Shown here: one piece after another, positions 51,951 through 64,000 of the stretch | How positions within the stretch are numbered: the first letter of the stretch is position 1 | How the letters are laid out: the number at the start of each line of letters is the position of its first letter | NCBI GenBank assembly: GCA_020631735.1 | Contig: CM036162.1 | Coordinates: forward strand, 91,436,401 to 91,500,400 | Origin: Saccharum officinarum | Lineage: Eukaryota > Streptophyta > Magnoliopsida > Poales > Poaceae | Direction of reading: 5' to 3' | Length of the DNA: 64,000 bases | Notes under the pieces: model-generated | Seen by the model: only the letters and a program-made list of their open reading frames with translations | Told to the model about the DNA's origin: nothing | The model's database searches: none | Made by a program: the position numbers and the translations under genes

Positions 51951-53345
51951 TTAATGCTTTACTTTAATTGATGCATTACGTTCAGGAGTTGTTTGCAACC
52001 GTTGTTGCATTATACCTTATTTACCTTTGTTATACTATATCCTTGTTACTCTGGTATTCGCAGTTGAGTCAATGCTTAGCTGGCTTAGACCAGTAGAAAT
52101 CAGGTGATTTTCTGTCACCTACGAGCTATAGATGGTTACCTGGATCTGCTCGTATAATGATGTCATCATGGTATAACTAAGTGTTAATTTGAAGTTGAGA
52201 CTGGACGGAGACTTACAGGGTTTTGGACTGTAGTGCTTTCCATCTGTGTCGATTAAGGACCAACCGTTGTTGGGCCTCAGGTCATGTTGAACGTATGCCT
52301 TACATTTAGCTGGCCGAATAACGTACTTTTCTACCGCGAAGCTGGGAGATTATTCGGGCCGAGTGGATTGCCCGCAGCGCACTGTACCGGGGAAGGTGTG
52401 GTAGGACACGGGGGCACGATGATAAGACCTAAAGGCAGTCGGTCGGCCTCCGGGTACATGTGGTTCCTGGCGAACTCGAGATTTTACCTGAATAGTTGAC
52501 TCGGTGACCAATATCTCACTTTAGCGGGTGAGTACGATTTGTGTAAGGAATAAATTACCAGCTGGTTAATAATCGATTCGAATCGTCATCGTTCACTGGA
52601 TAGTGAACACTTGACTTGAGTTACTTCATCGTAGTAATGTTGATGGAACACTTGGATAGTTATAATGGATATAACATTATGGAAGTTGTTAATGATCATT
52701 GGTTCTCATTGTTTGCTTAATCACATGTAGGTTCTAATATAGGTGCAAATGTAGTCGACATGTTAATAATGATTAATTTGGCATAATGCTTTTGGAAAAG
52801 GTTCTTAAAATGCTAAAACTGCCTTTTTGCAATTGAGTCAGCTACCCCACTATAAAGCCCTTCATGATCCTTGGTGTCACTTTATTTTCGGTTATGTCGG
52901 GTAAGTCTAGCTGAGTACCTTCTCGTACTCAGGGTTTGTTCCCACTTGTTGCAGATGTATTACGGCTACTGTATCAACTGCCTTTATCCTGCGATGGGTG
53001 ATGCTTAGGACCATGGGCATGGTCATTCCTTACGTCTCATCTTATGCTTTTGTTGGAGATGATCATCAGCTGGCACTATACTTGAACTCTGTGTGAGTGT
53101 GTGTGGATTTGAACAAATTGCTTCTGTTACTTTCTATTTAAACTTGGTTTGTAATAACTATGTTTAAACTCTAATGTATCTGTGATGCGAACTTTTATGT
53201 AATATGTGATGGTGACCGCTAAACTTATTACGATCTTGGCTAGTATGTGAGTTGGTTTGAAATCCTTCGTAATTTCATAGACTACCGGGTTATACGGGCT
53301 TAAGTTTGCTAAATCGTCTGCTCTGGCGAGTGATTTTCTTACTGA

Positions 53346-53516
53346 TTTTCTTACATAAACATAATATTTTGCACCATCATGCAAGAGTTCACATGTGCAG
53401 ATTGCATCTAAGCACAAATCACATCAAGTTTCTCATGTCCGGATCACACCTACGCACACCAAAATAAAGCCACCACATGCCATCATCATGTCCAGATCAT
53501 AGATAGTTTAACATAT
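53346..53516. other. No feature recognised
   Basis: Short stretch between the Gypsy LTR remnant and the Copia LTR fragment. No coding region or repeat was recognised. Confidence 0.4.
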
Positions 53517-54690
53517 TGATAGGATTTAGATGGCTAGAGGGGGTGAATAGCCAAATTTCCTATGAACTCACAATTTCATTAGAGCAAAGTGGTTAGTATA
53601 ACAAATGATCCTAACTAGCTTCTACTTTGCATTAGCTCTATCTCACTCAAGCAAGCCCCCTAATCAATACTAGTAGCTTGGTCTCTAGGTTGTATCACAC
53701 CAACACACAAGCTAGCAACTACTCAACTACACAAGAGAGCTAACTAGAGAGCTACTTACAAATAGTTACAACTACAAGCTACTCTAGATACACTAAACAA
53801 GAGAGCTACAACTACTCAAACTGCTCGAGCAAGCAAGCACTACACAAGAGAATTAGTGAATGAATTTCAAGAATAGAGCTTTACACTGAACCGGGCAAGA
53901 GAAATGGCATAATAAAACTTTCACCTGAGGTTCGATTGCTTGTTGATAACTTAGTCACCGTTGTGGCGAGTCCCAACTTGATGGTTCACGCGCTAATTGG
54001 TCTTACATGCCAAGCCCACATCATGTGCGCCACAAGAACCACTTAAGAAGCGCAATCCAAGTAGCCACAATTCCACTAGAGTTACTCTTCATGATCTCCT
54101 ACGGGGAATGAGCACAAGAGCCCCTTACAATCAATAGATCAGAGCCAGCTAAAATCACCAAAGCCGCTAAACGATCCTCCACTGCCTTCAATCGATCCAT
54201 CTAGACAGCGGCAACCACCAAGAGTAACAAGAATCCTATAGCTCAAACCCGATCACTAGTGCCAATAGATGCCTAAACTCAATGCAAACGCACTAGGATC
54301 ACTCCCAATCTCACTTAGGATGAAGCAATGAGCAAGGAGATGAGAGGGAGGTGTTTGCTAGTGCTCACAAGGTGTATCAATGTGTTAGGGAGCTAAGAGA
54401 GCCGACCACAAGCTGACCAACTCCTATTTATAAGCCCTAGGTGAACCAACTAGCCGTTGCCTTTCATTGTGCAGAAATCAGGGCGTCAGACCGATCGAAG
54501 CCAGTCGTTGAACCATTTAGCCAAGGTCTACACACTAAAATCACGCCACGTGTACTAGCCGTTTGAAGGGAACCGTTAGTGCCCAATGGCTACTTGCACC
54601 GTAGACCGAACCGCTGGAGTCCAACGATCGTCGGGACCAAACGACCGCCTTGGCCCGACGTCATCCAGAGGACATCGAGAGAGAACATGT
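53517..54690 (-). repeat. Truncated Copia LTR (copy C)
   Basis: Starts TGATAGGATTTAGATGGC followed by the family box AGAGGGGGTGAATAGCC. Later it has AACCACCAAGAGTAACAAG and a minus-strand TATAAATA at 54425-54432. Beyond the TATA box only a degenerate version of the array remains (CAGACCGATCG, GTAGACCGAACCGC). The U3 end is lost at about 54690. Confidence 0.7.
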
Positions 54691-55640
54691 GTTCATAAGT
54701 TAGAGGCAAATAAATCTTTGATAGTACATCTTTTATATTAAATAATTGATTATGTTAATTAAGCTTTCTAATTTCTTATGTGCAAAACAAATTATTATAG
54801 GTTGAATTAATTCTTACTACATTAAAACAAATTCATTATCGGCTGGATTAGTTCCTAGGTATGCAGAAGTGGTCAAAGAGAATATTTATGTCTACATGAC
54901 ATGTACATAGAAGAAATTCTTGGTTGGCGCCTTATCATCAAAACACCCAAAAATCCAGCTAAGTGTTTTCACGACTGAAAGATTTTTTTGCTAACTCAAA
55001 ACTCCAAGAGGAGGGCGATACTCTTTAATAGATACCAGTTTAGTCCTCTGTAATTATCCGATTGTTGCTTGATCACCAATAAAAAGTTCAAGGGTACGTA
55101 ATATTAATGACATCTTGTCTCATTGTATATTTCTCTGTTTTGAAAATGGTATGTTATACAAAAGTTGTACGAAGTGTGTTAGATATTTGAAATATTGTAT
55201 TAAAAATAAAAATAAATATGATTTGCTCTATGTAGTTACGGAGGTAGAACCATTCAAAAATATGAGCATGGACTACACCCAAGAATTGATGAGAAGAAAT
55301 ATCATATATTGAGTGTTTGTTTGGCTAGCACCATCTATGTTTGGGGTGTTTTATCTTATCATAATTTTCTCTTGCTTCTATTAATCTTTGTTATGTGTTG
55401 CAGGTATTTATAGCATAATGTTTATGTTCCTTAACAAATCACAGAAGATTTGGGCTCTTTCACTAGTAGAAGATTCATTCTCATGTGATCTAGAGTATGA
55501 CGAAGATTTTACAATGTCACATACTACTTCAAATACTACAAATGTGTTTGTGTGGATGGAACTTCATAGTGAGATTTTCACTACCCTCCCCCACACTTGG
55601 ACTTTTGTGTAAAAGTTGAGTGTGCAATGTCGAGGGTCTC
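54691..55640. other. No gene recognised
   Basis: AT-rich. Small plus-strand open frames at 55115-55312 and 55388-55612 have no recognisable product. Confidence 0.4.
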
Positions 55641-55799
55641 CCTTTGAGTGTGTTCCATCACAAAGAACCTTGACGTGTATGGTTGATGCAGCTCCCATGT
55701 TCTTTAGCATCATATGTACCTTGTTCTTCTTGATCTCAACCTGAGAGGGTTAGCAACCAAGAATACCCGAAGGTGCATACTAACTTCACAACATGTTCT

Positions 55800-57834
55800 T
55801 ACTTTTATTAAAAAGGAAAGATTTTTATGATAATCTGGGGTATCTCCCAACAGTGCTTTGTTTATGGTCATAAACTTGACCGCGAGAACTTCATTCTGCA
55901 GCTATCAATGGTGGTATAGTTCCTAGCTTCACTACCAAACATTTAGCATTAATGTTCAAGCTGCAAGGTTAGTACCACAGTGCTGCAGCGGGATTTGCAA
56001 TGTTTGTGATAAACGAAAGCATCCACCACCATCCTCTTAAAAAGTTTATGAACAAGGATTAAGAGGAGGTTGTGGTCCTGGTAGGAGCACTTGGTACTAA
56101 ACAAGATCAACTCTAGAGACTCTAAGAGTGAGCATGAAACTTGAGGGGTTTCAAAAGAGAAGCATTCATGCTCAACTATCGGGTCCTTCTTCTTGATCCC
56201 TAGAGTTGCTTTAGAAATGTCCATGACATAGAAGTTTTCATTATGTAGGATCATGGTTGACTCTGGACCACTGTCGAGAACAATGTTTTGATGGCCAGAG
56301 GGACACAATTTTGGTTTGAGTGAGGTTGGTGACGGACTCAAATGAATAGGGAGATGAACTTCACCTCCTCAAACAGATCATGCTTGGGATACTACTTCGC
56401 CATCAAACTTTTGGGACAAGGGATAGGAGTGGCAAAAGTAGTTTTTCCCACATTTTTGTCAAGGCCCCCAAGGGAAGCTTTTCCTTAGATAAGATTTTCC
56501 AAGGGGTAGCCTATGAGAATATCAAACTCATGGATGGCATAGATATGGAAGTCTATAAAAACCTCAATATTGTCAATTATGACTGGCACAACCCTCGTGA
56601 TCCCACAACACTCGAAAAATAGTCCCAAAGGACTTTTGATGAGTTTATTGGTTTGGACTAGCGGTTTGTTACCCAAAAGGTTGTTTGCTAGGAATTTTGA
56701 CATGATACTAGTCCTGACTGTAGGGTTGTATAGGGCTTCTATGTTTGTTCCCCTTAACGAGCAAGGTATGGTCATGGAAGGTGAAAGAATATGAATTGCT
56801 TTAGAAGAACGTTTCACTTTCATTAACCATTCCTTTGACGGTTCCATTCTAGGAGAAACTTTCTTTGTGTACTTTTCGTGACGTGATAGCTTCGAGGTAT
56901 TGCCATAATCCTCGAATTTAATAGGGAACTCCGAAGGATGAAGTACTGTTTCCTTCTGTGTTCGTGGTTCGGGTGAGGGCTCATAAGTCAAACCTAGGGA
57001 TGGTATGGGTTTGGATTCGACAAATGAGGACTCCTCAACACTCGACATGACTTTGACCAGGAGGGGTTTGGTTCTTATGACGAAAGAAGTGTGTCTGTCT
57101 ATGAAGTTTTTAAGGAATTTTACTTGTTCCGTCATAGGTTTCTGTGTGAAATGACCCCCAGAAGTCATGTCTAGACATAGGTCAGCATCTATGTCAATAC
57201 CCAAACAAAAGAGTTGCAACAATATGCTGTCAGGTAAAGACAAGTCTGGGTTGGCGTGTATTAACGCTGAAAACCTGGCCCAGGCTGCACCTATAGACTC
57301 CTTCTCTCGCTACTCAAAGTCGAGGATCACCCTTAGTAGAGAGACGATACGGGACATAGGGAAAATGCAAGACAAAATTTATCTTTAAGTTCGTCCCAGT
57401 CTCCATTCATACTTCTTACGGCAAGAGTGTACCATTACTTCGCCTTCCCCATGAGAGAAAAGGGAAACAATGTCCACTTTAAATTTTCTTGTGTCATGCC
57501 AGAAATGCTCAGGCATGAACACATTTTCTCAAACTCTAGTAGGTGATGGCATGGGTTTTCATTGTCATACCCTGAGAAGGGTTGTGCCCGAACCATAGCT
57601 TTTAAACTAGGGTGGAGTTCACAGCCAGATGAACGGTTTGGTTTTGAAATTGGTGATGGCTTAAGGAACTCCCCATATGAAGCAGAAAGATTTGAATTTA
57701 AAGTTGGCTTCATGGTGACAAAAGGATAAAAAGAAAATATTTTGTTTTTATAAAAATAAAGGATACAAATACGAGGACGAACTAGGTTTGAAGAAAATAG
57801 CATCTGTTTCCGGCAACGGTGCTAGAAAGCTTAT
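55800..57834 (-). pseudogene. Ty3/Gypsy (Tat/Athila-like) gag-protease remnant
   Basis: On the minus strand a gag starts at ATG 57713 with PFSGYDNENPCHHLLEFEKM. A TAA interrupts it at 57435-57437, followed by a one-base frameshift near 57385 and a TAG at 57310-57312. It continues as a 252-codon open stretch at 56485-57243 with SLPDSILLQLFCLGID and then IEALYNPTVRTSIMS and FHIYAIHEFDILIGYPLE, resembling the protease-side region of such elements. 55949-56341 is a further broken open piece. RT, RNase H and integrase are absent. Confidence 0.65.
57807..57824 (-). promoter_or_regulatory. Degenerate primer-binding site of the Tat-like element
   Basis: The minus strand reads TAGCACCGTTGCCGGAAA, close to the TGGCGCCGTTGCCGGGGA-type site (tRNA-Asp complement) used by many such elements, about 10 bp inside the LTR. 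Confidence 0.6.
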
Positions 57835-59159
57835 TGGTATTTCTTAACATCTTTAGAAGTTAATCCGCAAACATACGAAATTACCGTTGTAGCTTTCACC
57901 CGGAAGTATTCAATGTATCGTATTTCTACAGCGAACAAAGGTATTTCTTCTAGCTAATTCGTCCAAGGACAACACAAGGATAGCTAATGAGGGTAGAGAA
58001 GGATTTCTATGGCTTAGGGTCTAAGGATAGATAAACTCTACTTTATACTTGCTTACTTCGGGCACCCGATCGCACCTGGTCTGCCAGGTGATGTCGGTCT
58101 ATAGCTCTACGTCATATCCGAACATAGGGGATTACGAAGAGAGGATAGGGCTATCACAACCTGCTGCCTACCCCTCAACTAGGGGATACGAGGCAAACGA
58201 AGGTAGCCTCTAGCCTAGACACCACGTCTACGCTATCGATTACTACTCTAGCGTTAGCTAGGAACATCCGTCTTTATCAGGAGTCCTCTACTAAAGCATC
58301 TGCCACGGGGATGGACGACGAACCCGCAAACAAGTAAGAGTATAACTTAATGACTCAAAGACTTTATACCAAAAGAATCATGAATACTCACTTAGCAAGA
58401 AATCCCGTTGAGGCACATGTATTCGTCGAGGTACAAGACGGGCAAACACCGACAAGCCCGGCACTTCCCCGTACTCTTCCCTCACATCTCTCCCTATTTC
58501 TCTTCTAGAGCTAGCTAGGGCCTAAGCCCATGGAGTGATGCTCTTGCTCTTTGATGCTCTTGTGCTCTCTTGTGTGTTGTTGAATGAGGAGGGGTTGAGG
58601 CCTCCTTTTATAGGTGGAAAGGAGGGGGTCAATTGGAAAATGCCTCATCCCCTCATGGAAGGTGCAAACAGCCCTATACCGCATTGATTGTACCGCCTCA
58701 CCAATTGAACCGACTTCCTTGGCCCATAACTCACCACCCTGACAAGGTTGGGCCTGAGGCGAAACCACCAGGGGTGCAGTCGCACCCTAAGTGGGCCAGC
58801 TTGACTCTGATTTTTTGGGAGATATTCTATGTTCTTCTAGAGTGGGCCTGTGTTGGTTTTGCGCAGAGATGAGTTGTTATGCTTCGGTTTTGACTTGTTC
58901 TCTTCTTTGTCTGGGCCCTGATTCTTTTGGTGATTGGGCCTCTCTATTTGGGCTTGTGTAGAATGGTGTCTATGCTCTATTTCTTTGCACATTCTTGGCC
59001 CTTTATGTGTACTTCCATAAATGCCTTCCTGCAAATGGTCAAACACCAAAACTTATGGAAATTGTTAGCTTTAAAGTCCTATTTCTAAGTTTGGTATTTG
59101 TTTGCTAGGATTTTATGAGAGTGTTAGCGGTTAATTATGTGAGTTAAGCACCGCCAACA
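57835..59159 (-). repeat. 5' LTR of the Tat-like Gypsy element
   Basis: The minus strand starts TGTTGGCGGTGCTTAAC and ends ATACCA, 1325 bp, with a TATAAAAG at 58605-58612. It adjoins the primer-binding site. No 3' LTR is in the window. Confidence 0.7.
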
Positions 59160-59389
59160 GCCCACGCAAGACTCGTCGGCCTCGTCTTGCCTATATTTCC
59201 ACCTTCCCTGCACACGCCATCCCTCAGCTCGACACGCACCTCGTTGCCACATTCCCTACGCATGTCATGCCTCGCCTGCGTAGCCGTCTCCACAGCACAG
59301 TTGCCTCCGCTGATCCTGCAGCACCGCATGCACCCCTGCCTCGCTGGAGCAAGAAAAAAATAGTGGGGACAGTGCCTCGCCCTAGCCAG
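59160..59389. other. No feature recognised
   Basis: GC-rich, C/T-skewed stretch between two LTRs. No gene. Confidence 0.4.
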
Positions 59390-60248
59390 TGTAAGGTCCA
59401 AAAGGCTAGAGGGGGGTGAATAGCCTATTTAAAAATCTACAAGCTTCACTAAACAACCACGTTAGTATAAAAGATGGCTAAGCTAGTTCTAGCACTAGCT
59501 CAACTACACTATGCAAGCCACCTATACAATTCTAGTGAAGCAAGGCTATGATCTCTAATACACACCAATAAGACTAAGTTACTAAGCTACTTACTTCTAT
59601 GTGATAAAGGCTACACTAAGATTAGTACAAGAAAGTAAAGAGCAAGTGACTTGATTCTTATACCAACGATGTAGAGAAGTAATGCACCTGAAGAATCAAT
59701 CACAATGATCAACCATAAGAGAAATCCTTGGCAAAGAGATGACACAAGATTTTTACCGAGGTTCACTTGCTTCCTGGCAAGCTACTCCTCGTTGTGGCAA
59801 TACACCCACTTGTCTGTTCGCGAGCTAATCGACTATCAAGAGTCAAGCCCTCGGCGGGCGCCGCACAACCGCACACAAGATGGGGATCCTCCAAGCCACG
59901 AGCTCCACTAGAGTATCCAATTTGTGAACTCCCGCGGGAAAGGATCAAGAACCCCTTACAACACTTGGTGAGGGCACCAACAATCTTCAATTGTGAGCTC
60001 AATCACCTCCGCTGCTCCAAGCCATCTACCGTGTCGGGAAACACGGAAGAGTAACAAGAAATCCGCAGCAACTCGAAGATCAAGTGCCTCTAGAATGCAA
60101 CTCTCATGCAATGCACTTGAGTCTCACTCAATCTCACTCAAGATGTGCAACTAAGCAAAGAGATGAGTGGAGGGGTTGTTCTCTAGCTCAAAGGATGTCT
60201 CTAGGTCTCAAAATGTGCAAGAGTTTCCCTCAAACCCCAGCCAACTTC

Positions 60249-60256
60249 TATTTATA
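60249..60256 (-). promoter_or_regulatory. TATA box of LTR D
   Basis: TATAAATA on the minus strand, about 50 bp downstream of the array. Confidence 0.6.
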
Positions 60257-60304
60257 GCGAAGGGGTACGCAGCTAGCCGTTACCGGACGACGCAGTGAAA
60301 AACG

Positions 60305-60845
60305 TACTGACCGGACGCACTGGTCAGGGTGACCGGACGCGTCCGGTCACTACAGGACAAGCGTGAACAGTGCATGTCAGAAGTAGCCGTTGACGTGACC
60401 GGACGCGCTTCATAGTTTGACCGGACGCGCTGCACCCGATGTCCGATCGAAGTCCAGAGAGGTCCTCGCGCGATCGGACGCGTCCGATCGCACGTGACCG
60501 GACGCGCCACCGCGTCGCTTCGCGTCACGCCACCAAGCCGCACAAGTCGATGCTAACCGGACGCGCTACACCGTTTGACCGGACGCGCTACACCCGGCGT
60601 CCGATCGGAGTTCAGAGAGCTCCCCACGTGATCGGACGCGTCCGGTCGCACGTGACCGGACGCGCCACCGTGTCCGCTTAGCACAGAGACACGCGCAGTC
60701 TTCTGGGTGTGTGACCGGACATGCCGGTTCCGTGAAGGATCAGACGCGCCGGTCCGTGACCCTCTTGCGCGCGCGCGTCTGCCTGCGGTTTGAACTGACC
60801 GGACACGCCTGCCGCGTCCGGTTACTTCGACCACAGTGTCCGGTC
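60305..60845. repeat. GACCGGACGCG array in LTR D
   Basis: Includes a perfect 18-bp palindrome GACCGGACGCGTCCGGTC near 60331 and many single units, some as GATCGGACGCGTCCGATC. Confidence 0.9.
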
Positions 60846-61442
60846 ACTGTTTTTCAGTGAGAAACACTCCAGACTTTCGTCACCTTTTCTCACCTCCGGC
60901 ATAAAGGAAAATAGGCATTTCATTTCCACTAAAACGTCTGAATCCCGCTCTACCGCTCAAAGACACCGCCTTCGCAAATGTCTAACACCACCATATGTAC
61001 ACCACCATATGCATGTGTGTTAGCATTTCACAAACAATTTCAAGGCGTTATGTTAGCTCTCTACTAGATCCTAATGCATATGCTCAAGACATTGATCTAG
61101 TGGCACTTGATTCCCGAGCTAACCGTGATTGCCCCTCTTGATAGTCGGTTATCAATCCTAAACCCGGTCAATCACTTCTCTACTCATCTTAGACTGGCAA
61201 AAGCAAACCCTATGATTATACCTTTGTCTTGATCACTTTGTTCCATGTCCATCTCCACATGCTTGATCACCTTGATCATCATTTTATGTGCATCTCCACC
61301 TCTTGTGATCTTGTGGCCATCACTTCATGCCACATGCTCCTTCATCACGTGTGTTGCTTATGCCTAACTCAAACCACTTAACATATAGCATTAGCAATTT
61401 GGTGTCATTAATTACCAAAACCAAACTTAGGCTTTCAGCCGG

Positions 61443-61788
61443 GCTGCATAAAACATGGCACATGCGGACTATTTATATTGCCCTCTTAAGAATCTTTAGC
61501 AACCTGCAGCCTAGCAATGAGGGCTACAGCAACGCGGCCGAAGGCAAACGCGTGAGCCAGCAGGTGGGTGATAGTGACGTGAGCGGCTCGGCGTTCAGGC
61601 CGTCATGCTGGTGAGGCAAGGATGGGGCACATGTCGATGGCTCGTGGGGAAGAAAGGTGTTGGGCGTTGCGACGAAGCTAGAGGCAAAACAAAGAGAGTG
61701 CGAGTAAAGTTTGAAATTTCAACAAAAATTTAGGAGTTTTGTGAAAATATTTTTTTTGGGTTAGAAATACCAATTTTTATAAATGTTA
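61443..61788. other. No gene recognised
   Basis: Contains a GC-rich 61530-61690 part without a recognised product. Confidence 0.35.
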
Positions 61789-62215
61789 GACTACCCGCAG
61801 TGGGTACTCTAAAACTTTAGAGTATGAATATAGAGTAAAAACTGCTGCACTGGGTACTCTAAAACGATACTCTATCCTTTCTCTTACTCTATATTTAGAG
61901 TAGTACAGTGCTTACTCTATAGTGTGCAGTGGCGGGCCCACTAGCTAAACAAAGGAAAAAAATGCTATAACTCACAAACCAAAAATCCAAATTAAATTTC
62001 GATTGCACCATTAAATTCGTCTCAATAAATCCTTCAAAACTAGATCACACATGGATATATTTAGATAAAGTGACAAGTGGGTCCCACAGTGGATAGAGTG
62101 GATAGATGATGATATAGAGGATGGATGGGTGCGGGAGAATTGAGTATAAAGTAGAGAATCTTGCTGACAAGGACATATAGAGGATGAATATAGAGATCCA
62201 TGAGTGCGGATAGCC
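61789..62215. mobile_element. PIF/Harbinger-type MITE, GACTACCCGC family, copy 2
   Basis: 427 bp, the same family as 8051-8490, with TTA on both sides (61786-61788 and 62216-62218). One GATACTCTAAAAC unit fewer than copy 1 accounts for most of the length difference. Confidence 0.8.
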
Positions 62216-62354
62216 TTACAATCACTACTACAGAGTTGGCCTTTTGTCCCGGCCTAAACAGCCTTTGTCCTGGCTCCGGAGCCGGGACTAAGGGTTCGAG
62301 ACTAAATGTTCCACCTTTATTCTCAGCTCCACGGCCCGGGACTAAAGGGCCACC

Positions 62355-62457
62355 TTTAGTCCCGGTTGGTATTACCAACCAGGACTAAAAGGCTCGCCAG
62401 TCTGGGCCACGACGCAGGCCTTTTAGTCCCGGTTAGTATTACCAACCGGGACTAAAG
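62355..62457. repeat. CACTA subterminal palindromic repeats
   Basis: Two hairpin-forming units, each TTAGTCCCGGTT(G/A)GT then ATT then ACCAACC(A/G)GGACTAAA. They are presumed transposase-binding sites. Confidence 0.8.
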
Positions 62458-62737
62458 GTTATTTGTTTGTTTTTTTGTTTCCAATTCAAATCATTATTGA
62501 TTTTGGTTTTTCAATTACAATAGGTTTTCAAATGTATTCTTCACTGCTAATATACGTATACGCTAGACCTATAATTTAGTTTCGAGCGTTATTACACATA
62601 AATATACTACGAAACTATATATATTATAGAGCTATACTTATGTATAATATATGTACATGCACATAAAATTTACAACATTGTACAGTTAAGTGTTCGTCCG
62701 CCACTTAAAGGTCATACGTGCATGTTTTCTCCGCCAC

Positions 62738-64000
62738 TTAACTAATGTCATACAAGCTTTCGTCCTGGTTTGGTCTCAATGGCGACGCAAGGTTGTAGTA
62801 GAACTCGACGCCTTTCGGGAGGACGTGGTCGTTGATGAATCCGGCGATTGTCTCTTGGATTCCTTTGAGGGGACCATCTCTAACACCTGATTCTTCACAT
62901 AATTCTCCTTCAATTTGCATTAATTAAAGGAAAAAGGTATTAATATATATAAGATTTATTTAGTAGCAACAAATAAACAAGATATGAATTTATTATATAT
63001 ACATGCATGTTACTTACTTTCTCCATCTCTTTACGAGTTCTTTTGAGGTACACCCTCATGTACTCGCAAACATAGTATCCACATAAATTGGTACCTTTTG
63101 GCTGCACGGCCACCCACCGTAAGATATAAAAAGATTAGTCTTGTCTCATGCTACGTGTGAGCTGAATCATGATAAGTTAAAGATGCGGGGAGCTTAGTAC
63201 AACTTACCCTCAGTAAAATAGGATCAGGAAGTGGTGCTTTCAGATTCGGACGATGTTTTTCGACCAACCAAGCCCAAGCCTTGCCAATAATTGGATCATT
63301 AATTAGCTATTGCAGAGTAAAAGAGCAGGCATCAATATTTAAAAGATCGAATTGAAATATTTACCTCTGGATCATGTCTATCATATCTTGGTAATCTGTT
63401 TGCGGTTTTCTCAACGAGTCCCAGACATATAGATATTGACTATCAAGTTCAATGACAATTAGTATCCAGTGACCCCTACATTTGTTTATAGATCAGTCAA
63501 TATATATATCTTTATGCTTGATTGACTAAGTAAAATAAAAATATGCACACGATAACAACACTTTACCCCATGTTATAGGGAAAGAGTATTGATCCTCTGT
63601 CTCTTTGGTTATACAAGAACCGTGGAGGTTCCTTTCCATTTTAGCCGGCCTCTGATTGTTAGGATCAAGGGTCACTGTGTCCTTGTATACGACATACGGA
63701 TCAATAAAACCAATCCGCTTGTCGTTTCTGTCTCTGAGGTCTCGCATCATGATTCTGCATATGTATAGACACGCTAGCTAGTGTGAGCATAATTATTACT
63801 TATACATATACATATGCTAGAGTGAGATTATTAAAAGAAAGAATCACTTACAGACAGTAGCAGCTCAAGAGAGATTTGTCTAGACTGTCCATGTGGCATA
63901 GCTGGTGTAACTCATTAAACTGGATCCACATGATGTCACTGCCATGGAAGTAGTGATGGTTTCTTACTTTGACACCAATCCAGTCATGTTCTCCTCCAGC
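62738..64000 (-). CDS. Ulp1-type (C48) protease of the CACTA element, partial
   Basis: Exon-like blocks on the minus strand with GT-AG borders: 63852-64000 and beyond (DIMWIQFNELHQL), 63567-63754, 63365-63475, 63208-63306, 63018-63101 and about 62738-62915 (stop). The catalytic His is in GHWILIVIE and the Asp in YVWDSLRKP. The Cys is in GTNLCGYYVCEYM, the usual C48 signature in plant CACTA/MULE-carried proteases. The 5' part is outside the window. The junction 63567/63475 seems one base out of phase, so either the border is misjudged or the gene is damaged. Such genes ride in grass CACTA elements; their role in transposition is unproven. Confidence 0.75.

Larger units (their letters stand above)
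49874..53345 (+). repeat. Gypsy (Tekay/Del-like) long LTR, right part
   Basis: Continues 38266-39105 across the Copia insertion; together about 4.3 kb. The inside has a 334-bp tandem duplication, a short acidic open frame and conserved-looking parts such as GGACACGGGGGCACGATG (about 52408) and GGGCTTAAGTTTGCTAAATCG (about 53297). The expected right terminus is not seen, so it is truncated near 53345 and no target duplication can be shown. Confidence 0.6.
59390..61437 (-). mobile_element. Solo Copia LTR (copy D)
   Basis: TGTAAGG...GCTTTCA, 2048 bp, with the family box AGAGGGGGGTGAATAGCC, a TATA box and the GACCGGACGCG array. Flanks are GCCAG (59385-59389) and GCCGG (61438-61442), a 4/5 match, as expected for an aged target duplication. 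No internal region, so it is a solo LTR. Confidence 0.8.
62223..64000 (-). mobile_element. CACTA (En/Spm) transposon, one end, continues past the window
   Basis: Starts CACTACTACAGAG, the CACTA terminal repeat. Subterminal palindromic units TTTAGTCCCGGTTGGT/ACCAACCGGGACTAAA lie at 62355-62391 and 62421-62457, with related TTTGTCCCGG words before them. A Ulp1-type gene on the minus strand runs toward this end, so it is the element's 3' end. The transposase (TNP2) part would lie to the right. Confidence 0.85.

Overview
This is plant nuclear DNA from a grass, most likely a panicoid/Andropogoneae species such as a sugarcane or sorghum relative. The two cellular genes have GC-rich coding exons and short GT-AG introns typical of grasses. 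Almost everything else is grass transposon sequence: Tourist- and Stowaway-like MITEs, Maximus/SIRE Copia, Tekay- and Tat-like Gypsy, hAT, CACTA, a LINE and a SINE. The species cannot be fixed from the sequence alone. There are two runs of N (12820-12919 and 29579-29867).

Layout. 1-1140 is a long foldback element. 1343-3441 is a MITE cluster. 3563-5139 (minus) is a two-exon secreted beta-1,3-glucanase (GH17 plus X8). 5300-9660 is a second MITE field with an 878-bp hAT element bounded by an 8-bp duplication. 9763-13661 is a long-inverted-repeat element split by a Copia retrotransposon whose middle is lost in an N gap. 14150-15018 and 29868-30740 are two copies of one segment carrying a dead hAT transposase with a SINE inside it. 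15030-18240 and 27400-28700 hold members of a Helitron-like repeat family. 18243-21117 is a 2.9-kb solo Gypsy LTR. 21617-22069 is a 179/179-bp inverted repeat. 24286-26730 is a dead Gypsy gag-pol, joined to a Copia gag fragment and an (AT)41 tract. 31880-33560 is a repeat-rich region with a 751-bp Stowaway-like insertion. 34390-35784 (plus) is a four-exon quinone-oxidoreductase-like gene. 36205-37740 is a LINE 3' end, followed by a GH17 gene fragment. 38266-53345 is a long Gypsy LTR interrupted by a complete 10.8-kb Copia element (39106-49868). 53517-61437 holds a truncated Copia LTR, a Tat-like Gypsy remnant and a solo Copia LTR. 62223 to the window end is a CACTA element with a Ulp1-type protease gene.

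Only the glucanase and the oxidoreductase look like working host genes, and they are not functionally linked. The glucanase is predicted to act on callose in the cell wall. The oxidoreductase is predicted to reduce quinones or reactive carbonyls. The youngest large insertion is the Copia at 39106-49868: its LTRs are both 2057 bp, I count about 31 differences by eye and no indels, and its target duplication TCTCT is perfect.

The most interesting structures are four. First, a GACCGGACGCG-type CpG-rich array sits about 50 bp upstream of the TATA box in three related Copia LTR families and is a hotspot of C-to-T/G-to-A change. Second, two in-frame stops separate gag from pol in the intact Copia, with a 3'-splice-site-like sequence at the second. 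Third, several long inverted repeats could make hairpin RNA. Fourth, a SINE lies inside a hAT pseudogene that was duplicated afterwards.
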